DNA of 64,000 bases. Source: Actinomycetota bacterium. GTDB taxonomy: Bacteria; Actinomycetota; Geothermincolia; Geothermincolales; RBG-13-55-18. Location: NCBI GenBank assembly GCA_014360645.1, contig JACIXD010000008.1, positions 108,710-172,709 of the forward strand, given 5' to 3'. The notes beneath the pieces are model-generated. The model had not been told where the DNA came from, did not search any database, and worked only from the letters and a program-made list of their open reading frames with translations. The stretch's first letter is position 1. Every line of letters begins with the position of its first letter. Both the position numbers and the translations under genes were made by a program. Below are positions 53,561-61,484 of this stretch, in pieces.

Positions 53561-53702
53561 GGATCGAAGACCGAAGATCATGTCATACGGCACAGCTTTG
53601 GATGTGAACCCACAATGCGTGTCCGAACCACCGATCATCGCTTGGATCGATAATCGGAAATCCCTTGGATCGACCGGCATCGAAGATCGAAGATGTGACC
53701 CC
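53561..53702. repeat. Two REP-like heads, minus orientation
   Basis: ATCGAAGACCGAAGATCATG (53563-) and ATCGAAGATCGAAGATGTGA (53680-) are related to the ends of the 181 bp element and end with GACCCC at 53702. They flank a 95 bp interior. No gene is seen between 53493 and 53774. TATAAT at 53711-53716 may be the promoter of the next gene. Confidence 0.6.
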
Positions 53703-53774
53703 ATAATGCGTTATAATGATTTGGAGGATTTGGAGGGTATCGACCGGGAGGCAGGACGCAGGAGGAAGCAGAAG

Positions 53775-54725
53775 ATGAAGCACTGCAAGACGGCGATCAT
53801 CGCGATGTTCGTGGCCCTCGTGGCGATGTCCGTAGCCGCGGGCGGGTGTTCGATCGAGGGAGAGGTGAAGGAGTTCCGTGATCCCGCGGTGGAGATAGTG
53901 GTGGAGAAGGGCGATGAGTTCGCCATCGTCCTGGAGTCCAACCCCAGCACGGGATACCAGTGGAAGCTCAACCGCCCCCTGGACGACAAGATACTGACCC
54001 TGGAGAAGACGGAGTACGAGCCCCCGGAAGAGCAGTTGCTGGGAGCGCCGGGCGAGGAGAGGTGGATCTTCAAGGCACATGAGCTGGGCAGGACCACCAT
54101 CGAGCTGGCCTATGTGCGACCCTGGGAGGAAGCGGAGGAATCCGGCCTGAAGGAGGAAAAAGCCGAGGAGGAGAAGGCCGGCGAGGTGAAAGAGGAGGGA
54201 AGCGCCTCGCATGCCTCCGGGGAAACGGCCGCGGGTGAGGGCGAGAAGACCGCCGGCGAGGGTGAATCCGTGATCATGCCCTCTCCGGAGCAAGAGGAGG
54301 GCCCCACGGTGGCGACCTTCCACGTATGGGTGAAGAAGAAGGGGAGCGCGGACAAGAAGCCCAAGGAGTTCAATGACCCCGACGAGCCCGTGGAGGTGGA
54401 GGAAGGCCTGCAGTTCATCCTCGTCCTGGAATCCAATCCCAGCACGGGCTATGCGTGGCAGCTCTCCGAGCCACTGGACGAGGAACTGCTGAGGCTAGTG
54501 GGCATGTCCTTCGAGAAGAAAGGCGGTTCCCACGGCGAGGGCGAAGAGGTGGTGGGCGCTCCCGGCGAGGAGCTCTGGACCTTCGAGGCCCTGAAAGCCG
54601 GCAGTACGGAGGTGAAGCTGGAATACGTCCGCCCCTGGGAAAAAGAGGAAAGGCCCGAGGAGACCGCCGTGTTCGAGGTGAAGATAAAGAAGGCCGGCGA
54701 GGAGGCCTCGGAGGGCGGACACTGA
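53775..54725 (+). CDS. Lipoprotein with two chagasin-like (I42) protease-inhibitor domains
   Basis: About 316 residues from ATG 53775 (AGGAGG upstream). The signal ends VAAGGCS, a lipobox. Two I42 domains, ~residues 35-120 and ~205-310, each have the NPSTGY loop (LESNPSTGYQWKLNRPL; LESNPSTGYAWQLSEPL), GAPGEE and YVRPWE, the three inhibitory loops of chagasin. A Glu/Ala-rich linker joins them. I42 proteins block papain-type cysteine proteases; here the target may be a surface protease. The last domain of the giant S8 protease at the window start is a related but degenerate domain. Confidence 0.88.
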   Translation: MKHCKTAIIAMFVALVAMSVAAGGCSIEGEVKEFRDPAVEIVVEKGDEFAIVLESNPSTGYQWKLNRPLDDKILTLEKTEYEPPEEQLLGAPGEERWIFKAHELGRTTIELAYVRPWEEAEESGLKEEKAEEEKAGEVKEEGSASHASGETAAGEGEKTAGEGESVIMPSPEQEEGPTVATFHVWVKKKGSADKKPKEFNDPDEPVEVEEGLQFILVLESNPSTGYAWQLSEPLDEELLRLVGMSFEKKGGSHGEGEEVVGAPGEELWTFEALKAGSTEVKLEYVRPWEKEERPEETAVFEVKIKKAGEEASEGGH

Positions 54726-54742
54726 AAGAACGGCGTTGAGCG

Positions 54743-54770
54743 AAAGGGGCCGTTCAGCGGCCCCTTTCTC
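54743..54770 (+). terminator. Rho-independent terminator of the I42 lipoprotein gene
   Basis: A 10 bp stem (54743-54752 with 54758-54767) and a 5-base loop, ending in TTTCTCC, 17 bp after the stop. Confidence 0.85.
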
Positions 54771-55109
54771 CATTCTGGCCCTTTTCTGGCAGATGACGAA
54801 TCGATTTTCAGACACCCGGAACGCGTTCAGACCGGCCTTTCCCCTCAACCGCGCGCTGTCCTCCGCTGTCCTTCTCTGTGCAGTGATCCATGGCTACCGC
54901 GTCACCCCACCCTGGCCTTACGGTCCCTTGCCGCTATGCGGCAACCTCTTTCAGCGCCTGCCCGCGGTTTCCCGGGGACTTACCAGCGAGGGGAGAAGCG
55001 ACGGGGCCTGCCGCGCCTCCTGACGGGGCTTGGCCCGCGCTTCCGGTACGGGGAAAGTTCTGGATGACGGGCGGGATGCCGCACGCCCGCGTTCGGCTAC
55101 GGTGAGAGG
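54771..55109. other. Intergenic region, nothing recognised
   Basis: About 340 bp between convergent genes; no gene, RNA or repeat seen. Confidence 0.45.
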
Positions 55110-55997
55110 TCAGACGATGCCGTATTCGCGGGCGATGGCAATAGCTTCCAGGGCGCTGCGCTCCTTGTCCTTCACCTCCAGCATGAGGTCGAAATCAAGC
55201 CCCCGCGTCTCCTCCAAAAAGGAACGGAAGTCGCCCTCGTCCAGAGAATCGGCGTGCGCTCCCGGCCTGCCTCCTTTCTTCTGGCTGCTGTAATCCACCA
55301 TGGGCGGCCCGTCCTTCTCCTCCCAGGTGGAACCGGCCGCCGAGACGGCCTCCCGCAGTCCCTCGCCGCGGTTGTGCGCGGCATGGTGCAGGGCGTCGAA
55401 GACCACCGGTATGCCGGTCCTTTCGTGCACTTCCATGCAGTCGGCCAGGCCGTAGGACCTCTCGTCGTTCTCCACTGCCAGCCGCCTCCTGATCTCGGCG
55501 GGCAGCGCGCGATAGCGGCGCGCGAACCTCTCCAGGCTCGACCTCCTGTCCCCGTAAACCCCTCCCACGTGGAGCTGTATCTTGTGGGAGGCGGCCAGCC
55601 CCATGAGGTCGAGCACCTCTGCGTGGTAGGCGAGTTCCGCAACGCTCCTGGCGTGGATGTCCGCGTCGGGGGAGTTGATGAGGATGAACTGGTCGGGGTG
55701 CATGGTGACGCGCATGCCGTGCTCTATCACGAACCGTCCCAACTCCTCGAACTCCCTCCGGAAGACCTTCTGCCACGGGTAGTCGCATACCGGGTGTGAG
55801 GCGAAGGGCACCAGGTCCGAGGAGATGCGGAAGTAGAGGATGCCGTGCCTCAAGTTGAACCGCAGCTGTTCCATGAGGCAGGAGAGGTTGCCGCCCACCG
55901 TCCGCTCCATGTTCTCGGCGCTGTAGGACTTGAGCCGGAAGGTCCGCGAGCTGCGGCAGGCGAGGGAGAGGTTGATGCAGGCGTATCCTATCCTCAT
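55110..55997 (-). CDS. uvsE: UV damage endonuclease UvsE/UVDE
   Basis: About 295 residues from ATG 55997. The family start MRIGYACINLSL is present; metal-binding blocks RVTMHPDQFILINSPD, LHVGGVYGDRRSSLERF, LAVENDERSYGLADCMEVH and VVFDALHHAAHN match the TIM-barrel AP-endonuclease-like fold with three metals. It nicks DNA 5' to UV photoproducts, starting an alternative to UvrABC repair. The only Shine-Dalgarno-like sequence lies in a 20 bp tandem repeat just upstream. Confidence 0.93.
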   Translation of the reverse strand: MRIGYACINLSLACRSSRTFRLKSYSAENMERTVGGNLSCLMEQLRFNLRHGILYFRISSDLVPFASHPVCDYPWQKVFRREFEELGRFVIEHGMRVTMHPDQFILINSPDADIHARSVAELAYHAEVLDLMGLAASHKIQLHVGGVYGDRRSSLERFARRYRALPAEIRRRLAVENDERSYGLADCMEVHERTGIPVVFDALHHAAHNRGEGLREAVSAAGSTWEEKDGPPMVDYSSQKKGGRPGAHADSLDEGDFRSFLEETRGLDFDLMLEVKDKERSALEAIAIAREYGIV

Positions 55998-56393
55998 ACC
56001 GGTGCCACCCCTCAACTTTTGGTGCCACCCCTCAACTTTTGGGGTCAGCCCCCAATCATCAACTTTTGGTGCCAGGCCTCAACCCATAATGGCATGCCCA
56101 GGTGCCGGAAGCCAATCTTGCGCGGGCTCGCGCTATCCGGGAAGAAGCGATTATCAAACGCATCAGGCCCGATGCCTCGATCGCGGCCTCAGGCTTCAAT
56201 ACAGCCATGACCTCAAGGTCCAGTACCTCAGGCCTCAGGCCGATGACCAGTCCTTTTCCCAATGCCTGCGAGTCCGATCCCACTGGCCTGGGGGGAGAGG
56301 TGAAGGGCGTCTGCCGCAGAATATATGGATAATATGGATAAGGACGTGAAGCCGGAATGGATCTTATTTGCCAGGATCTATCGGAGGTGGATC
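55998..56393. repeat. 20 bp tandem repeat and degenerate copies upstream of uvsE
   Basis: GGTGCCACCCCTCAACTTTT is present twice exactly (56001-56020, 56021-56040), then variants at ~56041-56090 (GGGGTCAGCCC..., GGTGCCAGGCCTCAACCC). On the uvsE strand it reads AAAAGTTGAGGGGTGGCACC, giving repeated GAGGGG. The rest of the interval to 56393 has no clear gene. Confidence 0.85.
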
Positions 56394-56993
56394 ATGAAGG
56401 TCGAGATGGAGGTGAGAGGGGGACTGCTGTTCATCCCCAGCACCCCCTGGGCGGTGCTCTTCGAGGGCCTCGGCATCATCGCCCTGGGGATCGTGCTGGC
56501 CGCCTGGCCCGGCGCGAGCCTCACCCTGGTGAGGGTGGCCTTCGGGATCCTGGCCCTCGCCTTCGCCGCGGTGCAGGTCTTCGCCACGGTCTCGGACAAG
56601 CGCGAGGACAGGTGGTGGAGGGTCCCCCTGGCCGTGCTGGCTGGCGCAGCCGGCATCGCCGCCCTCGCCTGGCCGGACGCGACGGAGAGAGTGGTCCTCA
56701 TCATCCTGGGGCTGTGGTTCATGCTCACCGGGGCCGTCCTGCTCGCCGCGGGCCTGAGGCTTCCCGGCGATATCCCCGCGCGCTGGGTGGTGGTGGCGGC
56801 CGGGGCGGTCCTTTTCGTCTTCGGCCTGGTGCTGGTGGTTAACCCCGCAGACAAGTCGCCCCGGGAGATGGCCTCGACGCTGGTCGTGCTCATCGGGGCC
56901 TTCGCCATCGCGGAGGGTCTGATCATGGCCCTCTACGCTATCCTCCTGCGCAGGGCGCTGAAGGCCCTGGAGGAACTCGCGGAAGCGGAATGA
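56394..56993 (+). CDS. HdeD-family (DUF308) membrane protein
   Basis: About 199 residues from ATG 56394 (GGAGGTGGATC upstream). Six hydrophobic helices in three pairs (WAVLFEGLGIIALGIVLAAWPG, LALAFAAVQVFATV; VPLAVLAGAAGIAALAWPDA, ...LWFMLTGAVLLAAGLRL; VVVAAGAVLFVFGLVLVVNP) show the HdeD pattern with the recurring G-I-x-A-L-x-W-P motif. HdeD of E. coli is linked to acid resistance; here the role is unknown. Confidence 0.85.
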   Translation: MKVEMEVRGGLLFIPSTPWAVLFEGLGIIALGIVLAAWPGASLTLVRVAFGILALAFAAVQVFATVSDKREDRWWRVPLAVLAGAAGIAALAWPDATERVVLIILGLWFMLTGAVLLAAGLRLPGDIPARWVVVAAGAVLFVFGLVLVVNPADKSPREMASTLVVLIGAFAIAEGLIMALYAILLRRALKALEELAEAE

Positions 56994-57219
56994 TGATAAT
57001 GGGCCGACAATAATAGGCCGACAAATAGCGGCGGCGGGAAAACCTCCTCGGCGGGCCGGGCGGGCTGGCCGCGAGAGCGCCTTCCACGTGAACGTTTCAG
57101 GGTTTAAGCGGGACTACCGTGGGGCATATATCACTTGGGACGCGGCGCGCAGCAGCGGTTGCGCGTTGTGAGGTTCCGTCCGTACCGGCGTCGGCTTCAT
57201 GACCTGGGAGGTGAGGTTC

Positions 57220-60200
57220 TTGCGTAGAGCGAATTGGAAGAGAGCCATGGGCGTGCTGGCCTGCCTGGTCCTGCTGTGCGGCCTGGTGGTAGTGGCGCCC
57301 GGGGGCAGCGGGGCGCAGGCGCAGCCGGCCAAGAGGTTCACCATCCTACATACCAATGACGAGCACTCTGACGTCATACCCTACGGCCCCGCCGTCGATT
57401 ACCCGGACCACCCCACCACCGGCGGCTTCTCGCGCATCGCCCACGAGATCGCGCGCATCAAGGCCGAGAAGGCGGCGGCGGGAGAGCCGGTGCTCACCCT
57501 CTCCGCCGGCGACTTCTCCCAGGGCACCCTCTTCGCCTGGCTGGAGACCCAGCCCGGCGGCCACGCCGAGCTCTCCCTCATGCAGGCCATGGGGTATGAC
57601 GCCGTGGCCCTGGGGAACCACGAGTTCGACATGGGGGCGGGATACCGGGCCATGGCCCTGGGACAGGCCAAGGCAGACGGGGTGAAGCTCCCCATCCTCT
57701 GCGCCAACATCAACTTCGACGACACCAAGCCCGAGGCGGCGGCCCTGCACGCCCTCTATTCCGCCGTGGACAAGCAGGGAAGCGAGCTGGCCATCCAGCC
57801 CTACACCGTGAAGACGCTCTCCAACGGCTTAAAAGTGGGCATCTTCGGCCTTTTGGGCGTGGAGGCGGAGGCGGTGGCGCCCGCAGCCGCGGCCACCGGG
57901 GTGACCTTCGGCAACGTAGTCGGCAATCCCACCGACCCGGTGAGTTTCATCAACCGCGTCATCGTGGCGCAGAACATGGTCAACACCCTGCGGGACGCCG
58001 GCTGCGAGGTGGTGGTGGCCCTCTCCCACAGCGGCACCACCGAGGAGCAGAACCTGGCAAAGTTCGTCACCGGCATCGACGTCATCGTGGGCGGGCACAG
58101 CCACGACCTCAACTACCCGGCGAACGTCATAAACAACACCATCGTCGTGCAGGCCGGCTCCTACACGCGCTACCTGGGCGAGCTGGAGCTGGAGTACGCC
58201 GGCGGCAAGGTCAGCGTGGTGGGCGCCCAGGCCATCCCCATCGACCAGGACATCCCCACCGTCCCGGCCATCGACGCGGCCATCCAGGCCTATATCGGCG
58301 GGTTGAACGCCACCTTGAGCATGGACATCCTAGCCCCTTACGCCGAGACCGATCTGGATGGGGACGGCGGGTTCAACCTCAACGACACGCCTCCCTTGGT
58401 GGAGACCAACCTGGGTGACCTGGTGACCGATTCCTTCCGGACGATAGCGAGCGCCGCCGATCCCGCTCACCCCATCCGTCTCGCCGTCGAGGGCAACGGC
58501 GTGATAAGGTCGGGCATCCCCAGGGGAGGCCAGGGACGCTTCAGCTTCTACGACCTCTATCGCGCCTTCCCGTTGGGCATCGACCTCTCCGGCACGCAGC
58601 CGGTCCCGCCGGGGTACCCCATGGTCAGCTTCTACCTCTACGGGGCGGAGATAGCAGGGGCGCTTGAAGCCACCCTGGAGATGGGCCGAAACGACTTCTT
58701 CCTCCAGCTCTCTGGGGCCCGGTATCACTACCGCCCGGCCGCGCCCGAGGGAGAGAAGATCGTCTCCTTCGAGGTGGACGACATGGCGGGAGGATGGGAG
58801 CCCATCAACCCCGGGGCGCTGTACAAGATCGCCACGGCGCAGTACGATGCCTATTTCCTCAGCGAGTTCGGTCTCGTCCCGCGGGATGCGGCGGGCAACC
58901 CCACCACCGTGGACGCGAGCATCGTCCAAGTCGGGGCGACTCAGCTCAAGTGCTGGCAAGCCCTGGCGCAGTACGTGGGAGGCATGCCCGACCTGGACGG
59001 AGACGGCCTGCCCAACATCCCGCCTGACTACATGTACCCGCAGCTCCGGATAACCGAGGCCGGCTGGTTCCTGGCCGAGGGCTCCACGGGCGGGGGTATG
59101 GAGACCTTCGTCCTGGTTCAGAACCCCGGCGATTCCGACACCCACGTCAACGTGAAGTTCCAGACCGCCGAGGGAGAGGTGGCGCCTCCCGAATTGCGGG
59201 GGGTGACCGTCCCCGCCAACTCCCGCCGCACCTTCAAGGCCAACGACTGGGTTCCTGAAGAGTACGACGTCTCCACCAAGGTGGAGCCCATAGACGGAGA
59301 GGTCATCTGCGAGCGCGCCATGTACGGCGACGGCCGTGCCTGGGCCCACGACTCCATCGGGGTCACCACCCCGAATCCCGCCCAGGAATGGTACCTGGCC
59401 GAGGGCTCGACGGGGGGAGGCATGGAGACCTGGCTGCTGGTGCAGAACCCGTACCGGTCCGCGGTGCATGTTAACATCACCTTCCAGACCGACTCCGGCC
59501 CGGTGTCCCCTCCGGACCTGCAGGGAGTGGAGATACCGGCGCAGTCGCGAGCCACCTTCGATGTGGGGCAGTGGGTACCCGACAACTACGACGTCTCCAC
59601 CTTCGTGGAGGCCGAGGACGGTCGGGTGGTGTGCGAGCGCGCCATGTACGGCAACGGCCGCGCCTGGGCCCACGACTCCATCGGCACCTCGGTCCTCTCG
59701 GATGATTGGTACCTGGCCGAGGGCGCGACCGACGGCGGTATGGAGACCTACGTGCTGGTGCAGAACCCGACCGCTGACGACGTGCACGTGAACATCACCT
59801 TCAACACCGACACCGGGGACATCGCGCCCGTGGAACTGCAGGGAGTGACCATCCCCGCCTACTCCCGCCGCACCTTCAAGGCCAACGACTGGGTGACCAA
59901 CTACAACGTATCCACCTACGTTAAGTGCACCGACGGCGCGGTGGTGTGCGAGCGCGCCATGTACGGCAACGGCCGCGCCTGGGCCCACGACTCCCTCGGC
60001 GCCTCCAGGGCTTCGGACACCTGGTACCTGGCCGAGGGCTCCACGGGGGGAGGCATGGAGACCTTCGTCCTGGTGCAGAACCCCAACACCACCGCGGCGA
60101 AGGTGAACATCGTCTTCCAGACCGGGGAGGGAGAGAAGGCGTTCGCGCCCCTGCAGGGCCTGGTCATACCTCCCGTTACGCGATACACCCTCAAGGTCAA

Positions 60201-60339
60201 CGACTGGGTGCCGGACGACTACGAGGTATCCACCGCCGTGCGGGCCGTCGAGGGGACGGTGGTGGTGGAGCGCGCCATGTACGGCAACGGCCGCTCCTGG
60301 GCGCACGATTCCGTGGGGTATGTGCCATGGTCATGGTAG
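57220..60339 (+). CDS. Exported 5'-nucleotidase/2',3'-cyclic phosphodiesterase (UshA family) with four WYLAEG modules
   Basis: About 1039 residues. TTG 57220 has GGGAGGTG six bases upstream; ATG 57199 is possible. A signal peptide (MGVLACLVLLCGLVVVAPGGSGAQA) leads to the metallophosphatase domain: ILHTNDEHSD, LSAGDFSQG, ALGNHEFDMG, ALSHSGTTEEQ and VIVGGHSHD provide metal ligands and the catalytic NH(E). The substrate-binding C-terminal domain of the family (~355-600) follows. From ~residue 610 there are four ~100-residue modules (WYLAEGSTGGGMETFVLVQNP ... VCERAMYGNGRAWAHDSIG in pieces). It would recover phosphate or nucleosides from nucleotides outside the cell. 205 bp upstream of it hold nothing recognised. 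Confidence 0.88.
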   Translation: MRRANWKRAMGVLACLVLLCGLVVVAPGGSGAQAQPAKRFTILHTNDEHSDVIPYGPAVDYPDHPTTGGFSRIAHEIARIKAEKAAAGEPVLTLSAGDFSQGTLFAWLETQPGGHAELSLMQAMGYDAVALGNHEFDMGAGYRAMALGQAKADGVKLPILCANINFDDTKPEAAALHALYSAVDKQGSELAIQPYTVKTLSNGLKVGIFGLLGVEAEAVAPAAAATGVTFGNVVGNPTDPVSFINRVIVAQNMVNTLRDAGCEVVVALSHSGTTEEQNLAKFVTGIDVIVGGHSHDLNYPANVINNTIVVQAGSYTRYLGELELEYAGGKVSVVGAQAIPIDQDIPTVPAIDAAIQAYIGGLNATLSMDILAPYAETDLDGDGGFNLNDTPPLVETNLGDLVTDSFRTIASAADPAHPIRLAVEGNGVIRSGIPRGGQGRFSFYDLYRAFPLGIDLSGTQPVPPGYPMVSFYLYGAEIAGALEATLEMGRNDFFLQLSGARYHYRPAAPEGEKIVSFEVDDMAGGWEPINPGALYKIATAQYDAYFLSEFGLVPRDAAGNPTTVDASIVQVGATQLKCWQALAQYVGGMPDLDGDGLPNIPPDYMYPQLRITEAGWFLAEGSTGGGMETFVLVQNPGDSDTHVNVKFQTAEGEVAPPELRGVTVPANSRRTFKANDWVPEEYDVSTKVEPIDGEVICERAMYGDGRAWAHDSIGVTTPNPAQEWYLAEGSTGGGMETWLLVQNPYRSAVHVNITFQTDSGPVSPPDLQGVEIPAQSRATFDVGQWVPDNYDVSTFVEAEDGRVVCERAMYGNGRAWAHDSIGTSVLSDDWYLAEGATDGGMETYVLVQNPTADDVHVNITFNTDTGDIAPVELQGVTIPAYSRRTFKANDWVTNYNVSTYVKCTDGAVVCERAMYGNGRAWAHDSLGASRASDTWYLAEGSTGGGMETFVLVQNPNTTAAKVNIVFQTGEGEKAFAPLQGLVIPPVTRYTLKVNDWVPDDYEVSTAVRAVEGTVVVERAMYGNGRSWAHDSVGYVPWSW

Positions 60340-60416
60340 TCGGTAAACCGCGAAGGGAGCAAAGTGCGTCGACGCCGCGAGCGATAAAGCGATAAAGCGG
60401 AAAGCGAGCCGGAGAT

Positions 60417-60445
60417 GGGCCGGGACTTGTACCCGGCCCTTATAT
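60417..60445 (+). terminator. Rho-independent terminator of the nucleotidase gene
   Basis: An 8 bp GGGCCGGG/CCCGGCCC stem with a 7-base loop and a following TTATAT tract, 78 bp after the stop. Confidence 0.7.
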
Positions 60446-60690
60446 ATGCATATATGCATATACGCTCTGCCGATTTTCTTCTCACGGGCGAGAGATCCGA
60501 GGACATTTTTGGAGATGCACGGCTTTGCATTTCGAAGGCCTCGTTAACCTGAGGGTCAGGGGGAAAATATCGCATGGAAGATGTGATGAGGAGCCATGAT
60601 GGACCGGTCATGACGGGGAAGAGGCCGAGAGGCGAGGTTTCGCGCCGGCCTGCCGGGCCCACTGAGTCGGAGGCGATATCCTGTCGCGGG
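60446..60690. other. Intergenic region before DUF123 gene
   Basis: About 245 bp; an open extension of the downstream frame reaches 60574 but looks unconserved. Nothing else recognised. Confidence 0.4.
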
Positions 60691-61167
60691 ATGCTGATGG
60701 CAGGTAATGGAATAACGGACGGGGTGCCGGAAAGCGGGGTGTATGTTCTCGTGGCCAGGCTGTCGCGAGCGATGACGATCCGCGTCGGATCCCTCGGGGA
60801 AAAGAGTTTAAGGAAGGGCCGTTATGCTTACGTCGGCAGGGCGAAAAAAGGATTACGGGCGCGCCTCGCCCGGCATGTCAGGAAAGAGGGTAAGCGGCTC
60901 CGCTGGCATATCGACCACCTCCTGGAGGCCGCGGTACTGGAGGAGATATGGATCCTTCCCCTCGAGACGGGCGAGTGCGAGACCGCCTCCGGGATGGCGG
61001 CGAGGGGCGGCGACAGGGATGGTCTGCGGGGCTTCGGCTCCGGAGACTGCCGCTGCCCCGGCCACCTGCTATACTTGGGCTGGAAACGCCCCGTGCCTCC
61101 CGCGGATGTCCTTTTGTCGGTCAGGGTTCCTGGCGGCGGCGTCAGACCTCGGGAAATTGGCGGGTGA
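60691..61167 (+). CDS. DUF123/GIY-YIG-like protein
   Basis: About 158 residues from ATG 60691. The core GVYVLVARLSRAMTIRVGSLGEKSLRKGRYAYVGRAKKGLRARLARHVRKEGKRLRWHIDHLLEAA in order matches DUF123 (GIY-YIG superfamily), with the YAYVG and RWHIDHLL motifs, and the C-terminal CRCPGHLLYLGW is also typical. Members are linked to nuclease activity, often fused to or near endonuclease III. The frame is open up to 60574, so the start could be earlier. Confidence 0.82.
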   Translation: MLMAGNGITDGVPESGVYVLVARLSRAMTIRVGSLGEKSLRKGRYAYVGRAKKGLRARLARHVRKEGKRLRWHIDHLLEAAVLEEIWILPLETGECETASGMAARGGDRDGLRGFGSGDCRCPGHLLYLGWKRPVPPADVLLSVRVPGGGVRPREIGG

Positions 61168-61430
61168 GGGGGATAGAGGGGCAGGACGCGAGACGTCGCG
61201 GGCCATGTCACGGGGACCGTTACCTGGATATGTCGCCGGCCGACTTCACCTGCAGAGGCCGGACGACGTCCCCCATCGCGATGTCGCCTTGAGGGCGATA
61301 AGAGACACGTCTACAGCCCATATCTTTCCTCCCCGTGGAGAGATATTCCCGGCGATTCGGGAATACTGCCCGCCCGGTATCAAGATGCGCGGTGTAGATG
61401 CCGCGCATGGGCCCCCGGGGCGAAGCGGAG
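61168..61430. other. Intergenic region, nothing recognised
   Basis: About 260 bp between convergent genes; no gene or RNA seen. The terminator of the next (minus-strand) gene follows. Confidence 0.4.
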
Positions 61431-61459
61431 CAAAAGGAAGGGCGCCCCTCGGGGCGCCC
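61431..61459 (-). terminator. Rho-independent terminator of the YhgE/Pip-like gene
   Basis: A 9 bp GGGCGCCCC/GGGGCGCCC stem with a 2-base gap (61440-61459), followed on the minus strand by TTCCTTTT (61438-61431). It lies 25 bp after that gene's stop. Confidence 0.85.
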
Positions 61460-61484
61460 TTACGCTCGCCTTTCCGTCAGTATC

